DNA from: an uncultured Lachnospiraceae bacterium
Lineage (GTDB): Bacteria > Bacillota > Clostridia > Lachnospirales > Lachnospiraceae
Direction of reading: 5' to 3'
Length of the DNA: 47,546 bases
Assembly (NCBI GenBank): GCA_947626475.1
Contig: CANQSK010000004.1
Coordinates: forward strand, 1 to 47,546
Each line of letters starts with the position of its first letter. The first letter of the stretch is position 1. Positions 1 to 8,756 of this stretch are shown in pieces. The notes under the pieces were generated by a model. It had not been told where the DNA came from, did no database searches, and saw only the letters and a program-made list of their open reading frames with translations. A program made the translations under genes and the position numbers.

Positions 1-370
1 CCACGCCGCGCAGTTTCCCGGCTTTGATGCGGATGCCGTCTTCCGGAAGCGGGCCGCCGTCATGGCCTCCGGCCACCCGGCCGCCGTCCAGGACCACCGG
101 AACCTTCTGGCCCTCTTTCACATTGGGAGCTCCCGTGACGATCTGGATGGTCTCCGTGCCGATATCCACCTGGCAGACCACCAGTTTGTCCGCGTCGGGA
201 TGCCGCTCAATCTTCATGATCTGTCCCACTACAATCTTCTCCAGATTCCTGTCCAGGCAGACATAACCTTCTACCTTGGTTCCGGAGAGGGTCATGGCGT
301 CCGTGTATTCCTGAGCCGTCACATCCAAATCCGGAACATATGCCTTAATCCATGATAATGCTGTATTCAT
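1..370 (-). CDS. pheT: phenylalanyl-tRNA synthetase beta subunit, N-terminal part (cut by window edge)
   Basis: The minus strand is open from an ATG at 370 to the left edge without a stop, giving 123 codons. It begins MNTALSWIKAYVPDL and continues with the tRNA-binding (EMAP/OB-fold) domain typical of bacterial PheT, seen in the segments VGQIMKIERHPDADKLVVCQVD and IVTGAPNV. PheT forms an alpha2-beta2 enzyme with PheS that charges tRNA-Phe; the beta subunit carries tRNA-binding and editing domains. An AAGGAG site lies about 10 nt upstream. The gene follows pheS with a 61-nt gap and shares its T-box control. The rest lies outside the window. The call is secure from the N-terminal sequence and the pheS-pheT order. 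Confidence 0.95.
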   Translation of the reverse strand, partial: MNTALSWIKAYVPDLDVTAQEYTDAMTLSGTKVEGYVCLDRNLEKIVVGQIMKIERHPDADKLVVCQVDIGTETIQIVTGAPNVKEGQKVPVVLDGGRVAGGHDGGPLPEDGIRIKAGKLRGV

Positions 371-431
371 GATCTCAATTCTCCTTTTTTATTCTTTCGG
401 CAAATGCCGCTGCTGTCCGGCATGGACAGGC

Positions 432-1451
432 TTAAAACTGCTTCAGAAATCTAGCGTCATTCTCATACAGCAGTCTCATATCGTCAATCTCATATTTCAG
501 CAGGGTAATACGCTCCAGGCCCACGCCAAAGGCAAAGCCGGTGTAAACATCCGGCTCCACGCCGCACATCTCAAATACATGAGGATGAACCATACCGCAG
601 CCGAGGATCTCAATCCAGCCGGAGCCTTTGCAGAACCGGCAGCCCTTTCCGCCGCACTTGAAGCAGCTGACATCCATCTCGGCGCTGGGCTCGGTGAATG
701 GGAAATGGTGGGGACGGAATTTTACCTTGGTATCCTCGCCGAACATCTGTCTTGCAAATTCAGCCAGAGTTCCCTTCAGATCTGCGAAAGTGATATTCTT
801 GTCAATGACCAGTCCCTCAACCTGATGGAAAGAGGGGGAATGGGTGGCGTCCACCTCATCGGAACGGAACACGCGGCCGGGAGAAATCATCCGGATCGGC
901 AGCTTGCCCTTCTCCATGGTCCTTGCCTGTACGGGAGAGGTCTGAGTTCTCAGAACAATGTCCTTATTAATATAAAAGGTATCCTGCTCATCCTTTGCCG
1001 GATGGTTGGGAGGAATATTCAGCTTGGTGAAATTGTACTCGTCGTACTCAATCTCAGGGCCCTCCACCACTTCATAGCCCATACCGACGAAGATCCGCTC
1101 CAGCTCTTCCAGAGCGACGGTGTTGGGATGGCTGTGGCCCACATTGCTCTTCTTTGCCGGCAGAGTCACGTCAATAACCTCCGCCTTCATCTGCTCCTCT
1201 CTGGCCTTTTTCGCCAGGATGTTTTTGGTCTCTTCCAGGGAAGACTCGATAATCGCTCTCACGTCGTTGACCATCTGGCCTACTTTCGGTCTGTCCTCGG
1301 GCGCCACGTCTTTCATACTTTTCAGAACACTGGTCAGCTCGCCCTTCTTGCCCAGATAGGCCACGCGAATCTCGTTCAGCGTGTCCAGAGTCCCGGAAGC
1401 CTGAATCTGTCTTAACGCTTCCTCCTTGATTCTCTCCAACTGATTGTTCAT
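432..1451 (-). CDS. pheS: phenylalanyl-tRNA synthetase alpha subunit
   Basis: This 339-residue protein has the usual length of bacterial PheS, the class II catalytic subunit that activates phenylalanine and charges tRNA-Phe in the cytosol. The first ~90 residues are charged and helical, matching the tRNA-binding coiled coil. The catalytic core follows, with HPAKDEQDTFYI, RTQTSPVQARTM, the motif 2 region FRSDEVDATHSPSFHQVEG, and motif 3 GFAFGVGLERI near the C terminus. Cysteines in the segment SCFKCGGKGCRFCKGSGW suggest a small zinc-binding insert, seen in many Firmicute PheS proteins. The ATG at 1451 has an AAGGAG site. Expression is likely under the T-box just upstream, and pheT follows. Confidence 0.97.
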   Translation of the reverse strand: MNNQLERIKEEALRQIQASGTLDTLNEIRVAYLGKKGELTSVLKSMKDVAPEDRPKVGQMVNDVRAIIESSLEETKNILAKKAREEQMKAEVIDVTLPAKKSNVGHSHPNTVALEELERIFVGMGYEVVEGPEIEYDEYNFTKLNIPPNHPAKDEQDTFYINKDIVLRTQTSPVQARTMEKGKLPIRMISPGRVFRSDEVDATHSPSFHQVEGLVIDKNITFADLKGTLAEFARQMFGEDTKVKFRPHHFPFTEPSAEMDVSCFKCGGKGCRFCKGSGWIEILGCGMVHPHVFEMCGVEPDVYTGFAFGVGLERITLLKYEIDDMRLLYENDARFLKQF

Positions 1452-1471
1452 AACTGTCTCCTTTTCATGAA

Positions 1472-1737
1472 ATAAAAACGCCCCTCCACAAAATGAAGGG
1501 ACGAATATTCTCGCGGTACCACCCTGATTCCTGCCGGCGGCAGGCGCTCTCTCTGCGTAACGTGCAGCCCCGTCACAGCCTACTCAGCTCCGCTTCACGG
1601 GCCGTTCTGCCGTGCGGCTCCGGCGTGAAATTCAAGTGCTTAAGGGAACTGAAAGGAACTTGCAGCCAATGATTCCTTCTCTCTGACAGAATTGAAAGCC
1701 TCTACTGTGCGCCGTCATTGCCTTTTCGTGTAAATCT
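1472..1737 (-). promoter_or_regulatory. T-box leader controlling pheST
   Basis: The 5' leader of pheS carries the T-box sequence AGGGTGGTACCGCG at complement 1512-1525. The CCA end of uncharged tRNA pairs here. It is followed by a terminator hairpin at complement 1479-1503 (CGTCCCTTC pairing with GGAGGGGCG) and a run of T at 1472-1478. The T-box bases can pair with the 5' arm region to form the antiterminator. Upstream sequence from about 1737 contains the AGTA bulge-like segment of Stem I. A TTC triplet in the Stem I/specifier area near 1630 would fit phenylalanine, but I could not fold the RNA to prove which triplet is the specifier. Inference: low charged tRNA-Phe switches pheST on. Confidence 0.93.
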
Positions 1738-1743
1738 TAATTG

Positions 1744-1771
1744 ATTTTAGCATACGAAAAGAAAATGTCAA
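1744..1771 (-). promoter_or_regulatory. sigma-A promoter for the pheST T-box transcript
   Basis: The minus strand reads TTGACA (1771-1766), a 16-nt spacer, then TAAAAT (1749-1744). The predicted start lies near 1737, just upstream of the T-box Stem I. A perfect -35 box and its position support it; the spacer is one base short of optimal. Confidence 0.7.
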
Positions 1772-1783
1772 GCACTTTCTTAT

Positions 1784-2752
1784 TCAGCGCTTCTCCTTCA
1801 AAAGCTCCCGATATATTTTGCTGCAGTCATAATCCTTCCCCAACGTTCCCGCCGCCTCACAGATCGGACGAATCACGGCGATGTCCTCATCCAGTTCCTC
1901 CGCAATGGCTTCGGGAGTCTTCCCTTTATTCAGCTTGCGGCATACCATGGCGATCAAATGGCAGGCCTTGCCCTCTTTTATTCCTTCTTTTTTGCCGTCC
2001 TCAAGCCCGTCCTCATACCGTTCCTCGCCCCTCACCTCAAGGGCATCCTCCAAATTGAATTCCGTAAACAGCATATTCATTACCTCCGAGCCATGCTCCG
2101 CTATGAAATCTGTCAGAATCCCCGCCCGTCTGCAGTCTTCCATTGCGGCACGAAGCGCATGCTCCCGGCTTGTTCCTTCCAGAAGATATTCCTGGATTTT
2201 CTGGATAAACCAGGAGTATTCATACATGGAACGGCTCTGCCTTAATATCGGATGGTCAGCCGACAGATTTATGTTGATTACTTTCACTTTCAATTCTAAC
2301 ATAGGTTCACCGGCCTTTTCAAGAAAAGAATCCGATAATTTGAGGATCTGCTCCTGGGGCTGTTCTTTTACTCCGTTATAAAACGTATAAAACTCCGGCG
2401 TAGGAATAGAAAGACGCCTGGTCCTGTAAATATCCCTGGAAGGAATCAAACGTTCCAGGGTCCGCCCGAAGTAGATGGCGTCCCTTAAGGGCATGTTCAG
2501 GTTAATCGTCGACTGGTGTTCGCTTATGACCAGAACCTTCGCTCCGGCTGTAAAAGCCAGATCATTTTTTCTCGCCATAAAAAGGACCCCTTTCAGTGTT
2601 GTAAAATGGATGTCTTCCGGTCCGATATCCATGGCATGATCCAAAGCCCTGAACAGCTCCGCCGCCCTTTTCGGATTGCTGAAATAAGCGGTAAAGGCGC
2701 TGCTTTTGTATTCTCTGTTCGACAGATGGAAATTATTCTTTTTTTGCGGCAT
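1784..2752 (-). CDS. Rpn family recombination-promoting nuclease / putative transposase (PD-(D/E)XK)
   Basis: This 322-residue protein resembles the Rpn (YhgA-like) family, whose characterised members are DNA endonucleases that stimulate RecA-independent recombination. It is usually annotated as a PD-(D/E)XK transposase and occurs in many copies in Lachnospiraceae. The core shows Asp64 in KNDLAF and the E-x-Q signature ISEHQST (Glu78, Gln80), followed by the typical NMPLRDAIYFGR. The C terminus carries the charged tail GLEDGKKEGIKEGK common to the family. AAGGAGG sits 5 nt before the ATG. It is a single-gene unit between the yhf terminator and the pheST promoter. No terminal repeats flank it, so nothing suggests that it is itself a mobile element. 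Role in the cell is unknown. Confidence 0.8.
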   Translation of the reverse strand: MPQKKNNFHLSNREYKSSAFTAYFSNPKRAAELFRALDHAMDIGPEDIHFTTLKGVLFMARKNDLAFTAGAKVLVISEHQSTINLNMPLRDAIYFGRTLERLIPSRDIYRTRRLSIPTPEFYTFYNGVKEQPQEQILKLSDSFLEKAGEPMLELKVKVININLSADHPILRQSRSMYEYSWFIQKIQEYLLEGTSREHALRAAMEDCRRAGILTDFIAEHGSEVMNMLFTEFNLEDALEVRGEERYEDGLEDGKKEGIKEGKACHLIAMVCRKLNKGKTPEAIAEELDEDIAVIRPICEAAGTLGKDYDCSKIYRELLKEKR

Positions 2753-2910
2753 AAATCCTCCTTCTTATTCTTTTTGTAAAAACTAACATGGAGTCATTCA
2801 ACAGATTTGTTGATAAAATAAACTCTGACTGCAGACAGTACTTTAGGATAACTGATTTTATTATAATAGACTCCTAATATGACAAATCCATGAACGGAGG
2901 ATAAAATTTT

Positions 2911-2949
2911 TATAAAACAACGGCCCGCGGAATTATTTTCTGCAGGCCG
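2911..2949 (-). terminator. intrinsic terminator of the yhf operon
   Basis: About 32 nt after the yhfW stop, the minus strand forms a stem CGGCCTGC / GCGGGCCG around an A/T-rich loop. TTGTTTTATA follows. It closes the yhf operon and separates it from the Rpn gene. Confidence 0.75.
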
Positions 2950-2981
2950 AATCTATGTAAAGTTTAATCAAAGACGTGTTC

Positions 2982-4214
2982 TTATGTCACAGGAAAATGA
3001 TCTGGTGAGCGTTTTCCGTTCCAGAAGGGCGTTCCGTTCTGAGGAAGCGATACACCAAAACAATCGCATACCGTAGCGCCCACATCAGACAGAGTCTTTC
3101 GGATTCCCAGTTTTATGCCTGAAACGCCTGTCTGATATACCAGTATGGGAACACATTCCCGGGTATGTTTGCTGTGCCCGATATCCGGATCATTACCATG
3201 GTCCGCCATGACCAGAAGCACGTCCTCTGGAGTAAGGCGATTTATCAGCCTGCCGATGCCTTCATCGGCCTGCTGTAATATTTTCTGATAAGTATCTGAC
3301 GACTGAGAATGTCCCGCCAGATCGGTTTCCTGAATGTTGGTGCAGATAAACCCGCGGTCCATATGGTCAAACTGACGAAGCGTATGCTCCATACATTCCT
3401 CTGTGGGAACACAGGTGATGCTCAGTCCGCCGTCATTCGCCACAATATCGGCGACCTTGCCGATCAACACCACCGGAATACCGGCTGCAGTAAGGATAGT
3501 CGGTGCCTGAACGTTCTTATCTACTCCGTAACCCAGATGAAGGCACTGATAACCCTGCTCATAGGATTTGGACTTGGCGGAAGCGATACCGATAAAACGC
3601 CCCGCCTTCACTTCCTGAGCCTTCCACAGGTCATCCATGGTATTTCCCGTGCCTCCAAATACGATAACGCGCCCTACCGTCACCACCTGCCGTACCAATC
3701 TGGCAATCTCGCATTCTTTCTCAAATGAAATAAAATCCAGCGGAGCCGTCACGTTGTAGCACATTCCCAGGTCCGCTTCAAGATTATCCGCTACCGTTAC
3801 ATAGTCGTCACAGAGCACATACTGAAGGCCCTGGCAGGTAATCATTTCCACCTTGTGACCGTTTTCCTTCAGGTGACGGTACACAATCTGAGCCTTTTCC
3901 TGAAAAGGATGAACGTCCGGCTTTTTGGGCAATGTCCCCATGATCTCCTGGTGCCCCATGAAGGTATCCGCACCAAAATGCATCAGTTCCGATTTGCCGT
4001 AATTGGCCGCCGGAGAAAATTTCATCCGGCAGCTCTCACGTCCAAAGGCGTTCATCAGGCCCAGGCGCTCCAGATTGGGCAGCTTCAGATCCGGAAAATC
4101 CCGCAGTATACTTCCCAGCGTATTGGCCTTCTCATCCTGAGGCCGCACAGTATGGGCATCCGCCATGGCGCCGATTCCGAATCCGTCCAGAACAATAACA
4201 ACAAACCGTTTCAT
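2982..4214 (-). CDS. yhfW: YhfW, phosphopentomutase-like metalloenzyme
   Basis: This 410-residue protein belongs to the phosphopentomutase branch of the alkaline phosphatase superfamily. The metal-binding start VIVLDGFGIGA (Asp10) and the late cluster VMADHGNDPDIGHSKHTRE give the two-metal centre. The segment GADTFMGHQEIMG aligns with the DeoB nucleophile loop and keeps the nucleophilic Thr (Thr84) next to Asp83. The rest of that loop differs from the DTTTGHWE of true DeoB. The gene is last in an eight-gene yhf operon and its ATG overlaps the yhfX stop by 4 nt (ATGA), so translation is probably coupled. It likely moves or removes phosphate on a phosphorylated sugar-like intermediate. Annotating it as DeoB would be wrong given the context. 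The substrate is unknown. Confidence 0.88.
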   Translation of the reverse strand: MKRFVVIVLDGFGIGAMADAHTVRPQDEKANTLGSILRDFPDLKLPNLERLGLMNAFGRESCRMKFSPAANYGKSELMHFGADTFMGHQEIMGTLPKKPDVHPFQEKAQIVYRHLKENGHKVEMITCQGLQYVLCDDYVTVADNLEADLGMCYNVTAPLDFISFEKECEIARLVRQVVTVGRVIVFGGTGNTMDDLWKAQEVKAGRFIGIASAKSKSYEQGYQCLHLGYGVDKNVQAPTILTAAGIPVVLIGKVADIVANDGGLSITCVPTEECMEHTLRQFDHMDRGFICTNIQETDLAGHSQSSDTYQKILQQADEGIGRLINRLTPEDVLLVMADHGNDPDIGHSKHTRECVPILVYQTGVSGIKLGIRKTLSDVGATVCDCFGVSLPQNGTPFWNGKRSPDHFPVT

Positions 4215-5377
4215 CCCTCCGCCTTCTTTCTGCCCAGACTGTCATATATGCCGGCAATTTTCGGCCTGCCGGATTGAACCCCTTCCACCAGGACCACGTC
4301 GCTTCTTGTGACGAATATCTGATAGCGGAAGGACATGATCACAGTATCGCCTATCCGGCATTCTAACGGCATCTCAAAATGATAATCAATACAGTCTTCC
4401 TCCGGCGTTTTTACAGAACAAAGCTTTGCATTCTGGTAACTTTTTCCCACCAAAGCTTTTTCCATATGTGAACGCCGATAATATCCGCCGCCATAACAGA
4501 AAGAGTTTCCTTGAAAATTGTGAGACACTTCACTAACATATACTACAGAAGGAATCTCTTCCATCTGAGAAACAGCATGCATAGGTGTAGTCCCGCTAAG
4601 ACCATGGCCTGGTTCTCCACAATTGCATCCCAAATGAGCCATTTTACTGATAGTCTGCACACAAGTGGCTGATGGGGCATTAATCATCAAATCCTGGTAT
4701 CCCAATCGTTTTAAAGTCCCGGCTGCCTCCAGAATCGTATTCAAATTAGAAGTAGAGCAGATGTCCTCTTTCTCCTCGTCATACAGAAAACAGGGAAATG
4801 ATGTTACACCACCTATGGATACATGATGAAATTGTCTCTGAATCCGGCTTACGATTTCCTCAAGTTCATTCAAAAGGAATCCGGCCGTTTGAGCAGGATA
4901 AATATAATCGGATTTACCATGAATTCTCAGCAGCAACGGCTGTACTTTTCCAATCTTTTCCGCGGCTTCATTTATTTTCCTGATTTTATCAAGGGAATAC
5001 ACTGTAATAAATTGGGGCCCATACTGCACAATTCTGGAAATCATAGCATCTGGAATCTGTACCAGATGTCCGACATTTCCTATAGGAATCTGATGCTCCA
5101 TCATAATCAATGCTTCTTTATAATCCACCGCTACAGCGCCTTGGTATCCTATCTGTATTAATTTCTCTGCCAAATACGGATTTCGTCCTACCTGTTTCAA
5201 CATAAAATACAGACAAATCCCATGTTTATTTCCCGCCTCAAGGATTTTTTCTGCGTTGGAAAGAAAAGAATCCACGTCAATAATATAAGAGTCTGGATAA
5301 ATGAGTCCCTCTCTATGTAACTCAAAAGCTGCTTCGATTAATGCTTTATTGCGTCTTATTGTTTGCTCTAAGAACAT
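4211..5377 (-). CDS. yhfX: YhfX, fold type III PLP enzyme (alanine racemase-like)
   Basis: This 388-residue protein resembles the alanine racemase / D-amino-acid-forming PLP family, with an N-terminal TIM barrel and a C-terminal beta domain. The barrel opens with SYIIDVDSFLSNAEKIL and a likely PLP lysine at Lys61 in LYFMLKQVGRNP. The phosphate-binding region may be LGCNCGEPGHGLSGTTP around residue 260. The C-terminal GDTVIMSFRYQIFVTRSDVV fits the small domain. It overlaps yhfS by 10 nt and yhfW by 4 nt. Its base composition is AT-richer than yhfW. The family match to YhfX is good because all yhf partners are present. Its reaction (racemase, decarboxylase or epimerase) cannot be read from the sequence. 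Confidence 0.88.
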   Translation of the reverse strand: MFLEQTIRRNKALIEAAFELHREGLIYPDSYIIDVDSFLSNAEKILEAGNKHGICLYFMLKQVGRNPYLAEKLIQIGYQGAVAVDYKEALIMMEHQIPIGNVGHLVQIPDAMISRIVQYGPQFITVYSLDKIRKINEAAEKIGKVQPLLLRIHGKSDYIYPAQTAGFLLNELEEIVSRIQRQFHHVSIGGVTSFPCFLYDEEKEDICSTSNLNTILEAAGTLKRLGYQDLMINAPSATCVQTISKMAHLGCNCGEPGHGLSGTTPMHAVSQMEEIPSVVYVSEVSHNFQGNSFCYGGGYYRRSHMEKALVGKSYQNAKLCSVKTPEEDCIDYHFEMPLECRIGDTVIMSFRYQIFVTRSDVVLVEGVQSGRPKIAGIYDSLGRKKAEG

Positions 5378-6471
5378 TTGCTCACTCTCTCCACTGAATT
5401 TTTTATAAGTTCGATTACTGTATCAGCACCCGCTCTCATAGGATTTACACGAATCATTCTCCGCTCCAAAGTTGGATCCTCCTTGCGGAAGGTCCCTGAA
5501 ATACGATAAAACAACGGAACCATTTCATATCTGGACTCAGAACCGACCGGGTATGGCGCTGCTCCTATTTTCTCTGCTTCCCTAAGAACATCCGCCGCAA
5601 TATCCTCGTGAAATTCCACCAAAAGAATTCTGGACTGGGCATTAGCCAGATAAGCATCCTTTACTTGTGGTATCTCACCATTATGAATCCGCTCTAAACA
5701 TTCATCTACAACCTGAGCCTCTACTGCCAAAGCTACCGGCGCGTACACTAAACCGCTGAGAACATCAAGAGCCTCATGACCCTGGGTCTGCATTCCGCCA
5801 GAATAATGTTCTTCTCTTAATTTGTCTATATAGACTTTCCTTCCCGCAATAATGCCGATACCTTCAGGTCCAAGCAGTTTAAATGAAGAAAAACAGGATA
5901 AATCCGCGCCACACTGAATCCCTATTTGCCTTACCTTCATTACGGCATAATTATCATCCGTCAATATAGGAATATTTCCGCATCTATGAATCGTCTCTAT
6001 CACGTCTCTCATGTGATATCGATCGTCAATCTTTTGTCGTGTATGTTGGATTAATGCACCTTTGATATCTGTATTTTCCTTAATAACCCGGCATATATCT
6101 GACAAATCATTGAAATCGGCTTCTATAGGTATGAGATTCAGCATTTCAAGAGAGTATTTTGTAGTGGAGTAAATTGGTGCCTTGTGAACCAAAATCTTCT
6201 CACCGGCTTTCATTATTGAATGAAGGCCAAAGCGAATAGCACCTGAACCACTGCCTCTGACCAAAATACAGCCCTCAGCATCAAATATCCGAGCAATAAC
6301 ACGTTCCGTTTTTTCTGTAAATATTGGCCTGTTCAACTGGGGAGAAACTCCCAAATCCCCTCTCGTCAAAATCTCATGTCCTTGAAATTCTCTGGTAATG
6401 CACTCCACCGCTCTAAACTGAACTCTAATGGCTTCTTCTAATGACATACTTTCCAAAGGATATGTGTTCAT
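5368..6471 (-). CDS. yhfS: YhfS, fold type I PLP-dependent enzyme
   Basis: This 367-residue protein looks like a cysteine-desulfurase/SelA-like fold type I aminotransferase-class enzyme. RGSGSGAIRFGL near residue 75 matches the cofactor phosphate loop. TDDNYAV (Asp172/Asp173) would contact the pyridine nitrogen, and Lys198 in SSFKLLGPEGIG is the likely Schiff-base lysine. It sits directly after php (13-nt gap) and overlaps yhfX by 10 nt, with the ribosome site for yhfX inside its last codons. Two unrelated PLP enzymes side by side imply that the pathway handles an amino-bearing substrate. The DNA here is clearly AT-richer than the window average: bases 6121-6180 contain 21 G+C by hand count. 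The substrate is unknown. Confidence 0.88.
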   Translation of the reverse strand: MNTYPLESMSLEEAIRVQFRAVECITREFQGHEILTRGDLGVSPQLNRPIFTEKTERVIARIFDAEGCILVRGSGSGAIRFGLHSIMKAGEKILVHKAPIYSTTKYSLEMLNLIPIEADFNDLSDICRVIKENTDIKGALIQHTRQKIDDRYHMRDVIETIHRCGNIPILTDDNYAVMKVRQIGIQCGADLSCFSSFKLLGPEGIGIIAGRKVYIDKLREEHYSGGMQTQGHEALDVLSGLVYAPVALAVEAQVVDECLERIHNGEIPQVKDAYLANAQSRILLVEFHEDIAADVLREAEKIGAAPYPVGSESRYEMVPLFYRISGTFRKEDPTLERRMIRVNPMRAGADTVIELIKNSVERVSKCS

Positions 6472-6484
6472 AGCGTTCCTTTCT

Positions 6485-7399
6485 TCATGGAAGAATGTTG
6501 AATATTCTTGCCGGATTACTGACCAATAACTTATTCAGTGTTTTGGCCGGTATCCCTCTGCTTTTAAGCAGAGGGACAAAATCTTTCATAACAGCCATAT
6601 AACCGGAAAAGCTGCCGGCTGATGAAAAATAGGATTTCCGGGAAATGTCCTGAGACAACACAATCTGGTTTTCATATCCTCTTTCAATGAGCCACATGAG
6701 ATTATCTGCCCGATATCGGTCTTCCAGATAAGTACGCTTTCCTATCGTATCAAAACCAATATTAACGCCCATATTCAAAACCATTTCATAATACTTCCTG
6801 TCATTAGCCAAATCAAGATGTCCCAGGACTATTTTTTGGGGATTCATGCCATGGGATATTAAAAGATTTGCCTGCTCTAACGCCAGCTTGCCCAGTTGAC
6901 AATGTGTCGTAACTGCACATCCCAGTTTTTTTCCTGCTAAGGCTGCCCCAATCAAAACATTTCTCTCACTAGGAGCTATTTCTTTCTCCCCGGAAGCCAC
7001 CTCTCCAATTACACCAGCACAAATCCCTGTTCCATCAATTCCTTCCAGGACTTCCCGCATAAATATGTCGGCAAGCTGCTCCGGAGAGGCCTTGCGAACA
7101 TAATCTGGATGATAAGCCTCTAGGTAGTAACCGGTAGCCGCGACGACATAAATGCCGCATTTCTGGCTTAACTCTTTTAGTGCGCAAATATCTCTCCCCA
7201 TGTCATTACAGGTCACTTCAATTACGGACTGGACGCCGAGAGCCTTCATTTTCATAACTTCTTGTATTACAAGCACCCTGTCATCAAAAGTAGAATCACT
7301 ATCCTTTCTAACAGAAGCTAAATTCAATGCTAAATGTTCATGTGCCATAGTAATTCCAAGATTCTCAGGCAAAATATCCCCTGTTACAGTCCGTATCAT
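6485..7399 (-). CDS. php: phosphotriesterase homology protein (PHP/YhfV), amidohydrolase superfamily
   Basis: This 304-residue TIM-barrel metallohydrolase belongs to the phosphotriesterase-related family, whose members are mostly lactonases or esterases. All expected metal ligands are visible: His20 and His22 (AHEHLAL), Glu133 in GVIGEVASG (Glu in place of the carboxylated Lys of true phosphotriesterase, as in E. coli PHP), His166 in TTHCQLG, His194 in GHLDL and Asp251 in LSQDISRK. It follows the transporter gene yhfT by 12 nt with a strong GGGGGGAG site. In this operon it probably opens a lactone- or ester-like intermediate made by or fed to the PLP enzymes. Real phosphotriesterase activity is unlikely. 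Confidence 0.93.
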   Translation of the reverse strand: MIRTVTGDILPENLGITMAHEHLALNLASVRKDSDSTFDDRVLVIQEVMKMKALGVQSVIEVTCNDMGRDICALKELSQKCGIYVVAATGYYLEAYHPDYVRKASPEQLADIFMREVLEGIDGTGICAGVIGEVASGEKEIAPSERNVLIGAALAGKKLGCAVTTHCQLGKLALEQANLLISHGMNPQKIVLGHLDLANDRKYYEMVLNMGVNIGFDTIGKRTYLEDRYRADNLMWLIERGYENQIVLSQDISRKSYFSSAGSFSGYMAVMKDFVPLLKSRGIPAKTLNKLLVSNPARIFNILP

Positions 7400-7411
7400 A
7401 GATTCTCCCCC

Positions 7412-8725
7412 CTATACTAACGGAGTAATGCCAAGCAAATAAGTCAAGTTCAAAATCAGTCCCGTAGCGATAGCAGCCACAGGGCCAATTGCCATACGCA
7501 TAATCTTTCTTCCGGTCATCTCGTTAATCAGATAAATCATACCGCCAATAATAAATCCACCGGCTGCCCCCGCGGATGTAGATGCTCCCATAGTGCAGCA
7601 GGCAGATACAGAACCAATGAGCAGAGCAAACTCTACGCAGGTATTCATGGAACTACGGATATTATCAGATGCATCCCGCATAGATGGGAAATTTCCTAAA
7701 AACTTTCCGATAAATCCCAACAGCATAACTTCAACAAAGATAATGACCGCTCCCAGAATAACTGCCACGATTGGATTGGGAGATAAATAACCAGCCACAT
7801 ATACAAAAGTAAATCCAGCTACGCCGTAGACTCCAGTCGTTACTGCTGTAGTAGCAATCAACGGAATAAAGCTTAAACCTCTCATAAATTCATTAGTTGC
7901 CACAATGCGAATCAACGAATTCATCTCCGCTGAATCAGTCATTGCATATGCTCGTGATAAGTCAAACATAGACACATCAGAACCGGCGAAAATGCGCACA
8001 TTACAGGCGAGAGCAATCAACGCCCCGGCAACCATGAGGAAAGGCAGGTTTTTACGTATCCTTGCGACTCGTTCTGAAAAAATATTTAAATCTCCCTGGC
8101 CTGCATCCTTTTTATTTTGAGAATCTTTCACTATGCAAAGAACAACCAGTGTGATCACGCCGACCATCATTGTCCAAGCATCTGCGCTAATGGGCGAAAA
8201 TCTCGGGCCAAGGAACCGGAAAATGAGAACAATAACTGCGGTCAGACCGCCCTGCTTCATTCCAAACTGCATTATGATAGCAATAACCGGGAAAATAGCA
8301 AACCCAGTCACGACGTAGTTACCGACATCACCCATAGCCGTAATCAAATCAACCGGCATGCCGGTCAGCACTGCATTAACACCGCCTATACCAGTCAGAC
8401 AGAGAAGACCCCAAATAGCACCAAGAATTGGAGCAATCCATTTCTTTGGTGAGGCAATGCCGATAATATCTGTAGCTAAAAACAGAAGCCAGGGATTCAG
8501 CAGATTGGTGGCCAGAGCATTGCCAATACCTACAGATGCAATAAAACCAACGCTCAGACCAAAGGCTATAGAAGCCATTTCTGTTCTGTGCATACGGCCC
8601 TCAATGTATTCCGGAATAACAGGACGAATACCGTCATGGAATACGGCCATTCCCATATGGGACAAAAATGCTGTCGTTGCGCAAACAAGCATTACCACAA
8701 TCACATTAACAATACTAAATTCCAT
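7412..8725 (-). CDS. yhfT: YhfT, multi-pass membrane transport protein
   Basis: This 437-residue, very hydrophobic protein has about ten to twelve membrane spans, starting with FSIVNVIVVMLVCATTAFL and ending with IATGLILNLTYLLG. Small-residue-rich segments such as TMGASTSAGAAGGFIIGG lie in the last third and could line a substrate path. It matches YhfT of the enterobacterial yhf operon, annotated as a putative transport system permease. No ATPase gene accompanies it; the only small partner is the soluble protein YhfU, encoded 31 nt upstream. It is therefore likely a secondary or phosphorylation-coupled carrier bringing in the substrate of this operon. The substrate is not evident. Confidence 0.85.
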   Translation of the reverse strand: MEFSIVNVIVVMLVCATTAFLSHMGMAVFHDGIRPVIPEYIEGRMHRTEMASIAFGLSVGFIASVGIGNALATNLLNPWLLFLATDIIGIASPKKWIAPILGAIWGLLCLTGIGGVNAVLTGMPVDLITAMGDVGNYVVTGFAIFPVIAIIMQFGMKQGGLTAVIVLIFRFLGPRFSPISADAWTMMVGVITLVVLCIVKDSQNKKDAGQGDLNIFSERVARIRKNLPFLMVAGALIALACNVRIFAGSDVSMFDLSRAYAMTDSAEMNSLIRIVATNEFMRGLSFIPLIATTAVTTGVYGVAGFTFVYVAGYLSPNPIVAVILGAVIIFVEVMLLGFIGKFLGNFPSMRDASDNIRSSMNTCVEFALLIGSVSACCTMGASTSAGAAGGFIIGGMIYLINEMTGRKIMRMAIGPVAAIATGLILNLTYLLGITPLV

Positions 8726-8756
8726 ACCATTTCCTCTCTTTCGTTAATAAAAATAT

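Noticed and set aside
369-1415. Long plus-strand open frame (348 codons) opposite pheS
   Set aside because: It is a shadow of pheS. The antisense product is rich in His, Leu and Arg with no known motif and no ribosome site.
1784-2752. Insertion sequence around the Rpn-type gene
   Set aside because: No inverted terminal repeats or target duplications are visible, and a native promoter and terminator lie close on both sides.
2982-4214. Housekeeping phosphopentomutase DeoB
   Set aside because: The nucleophile loop differs from DeoB and the gene is locked into a full yhf operon by a 4-nt overlap.
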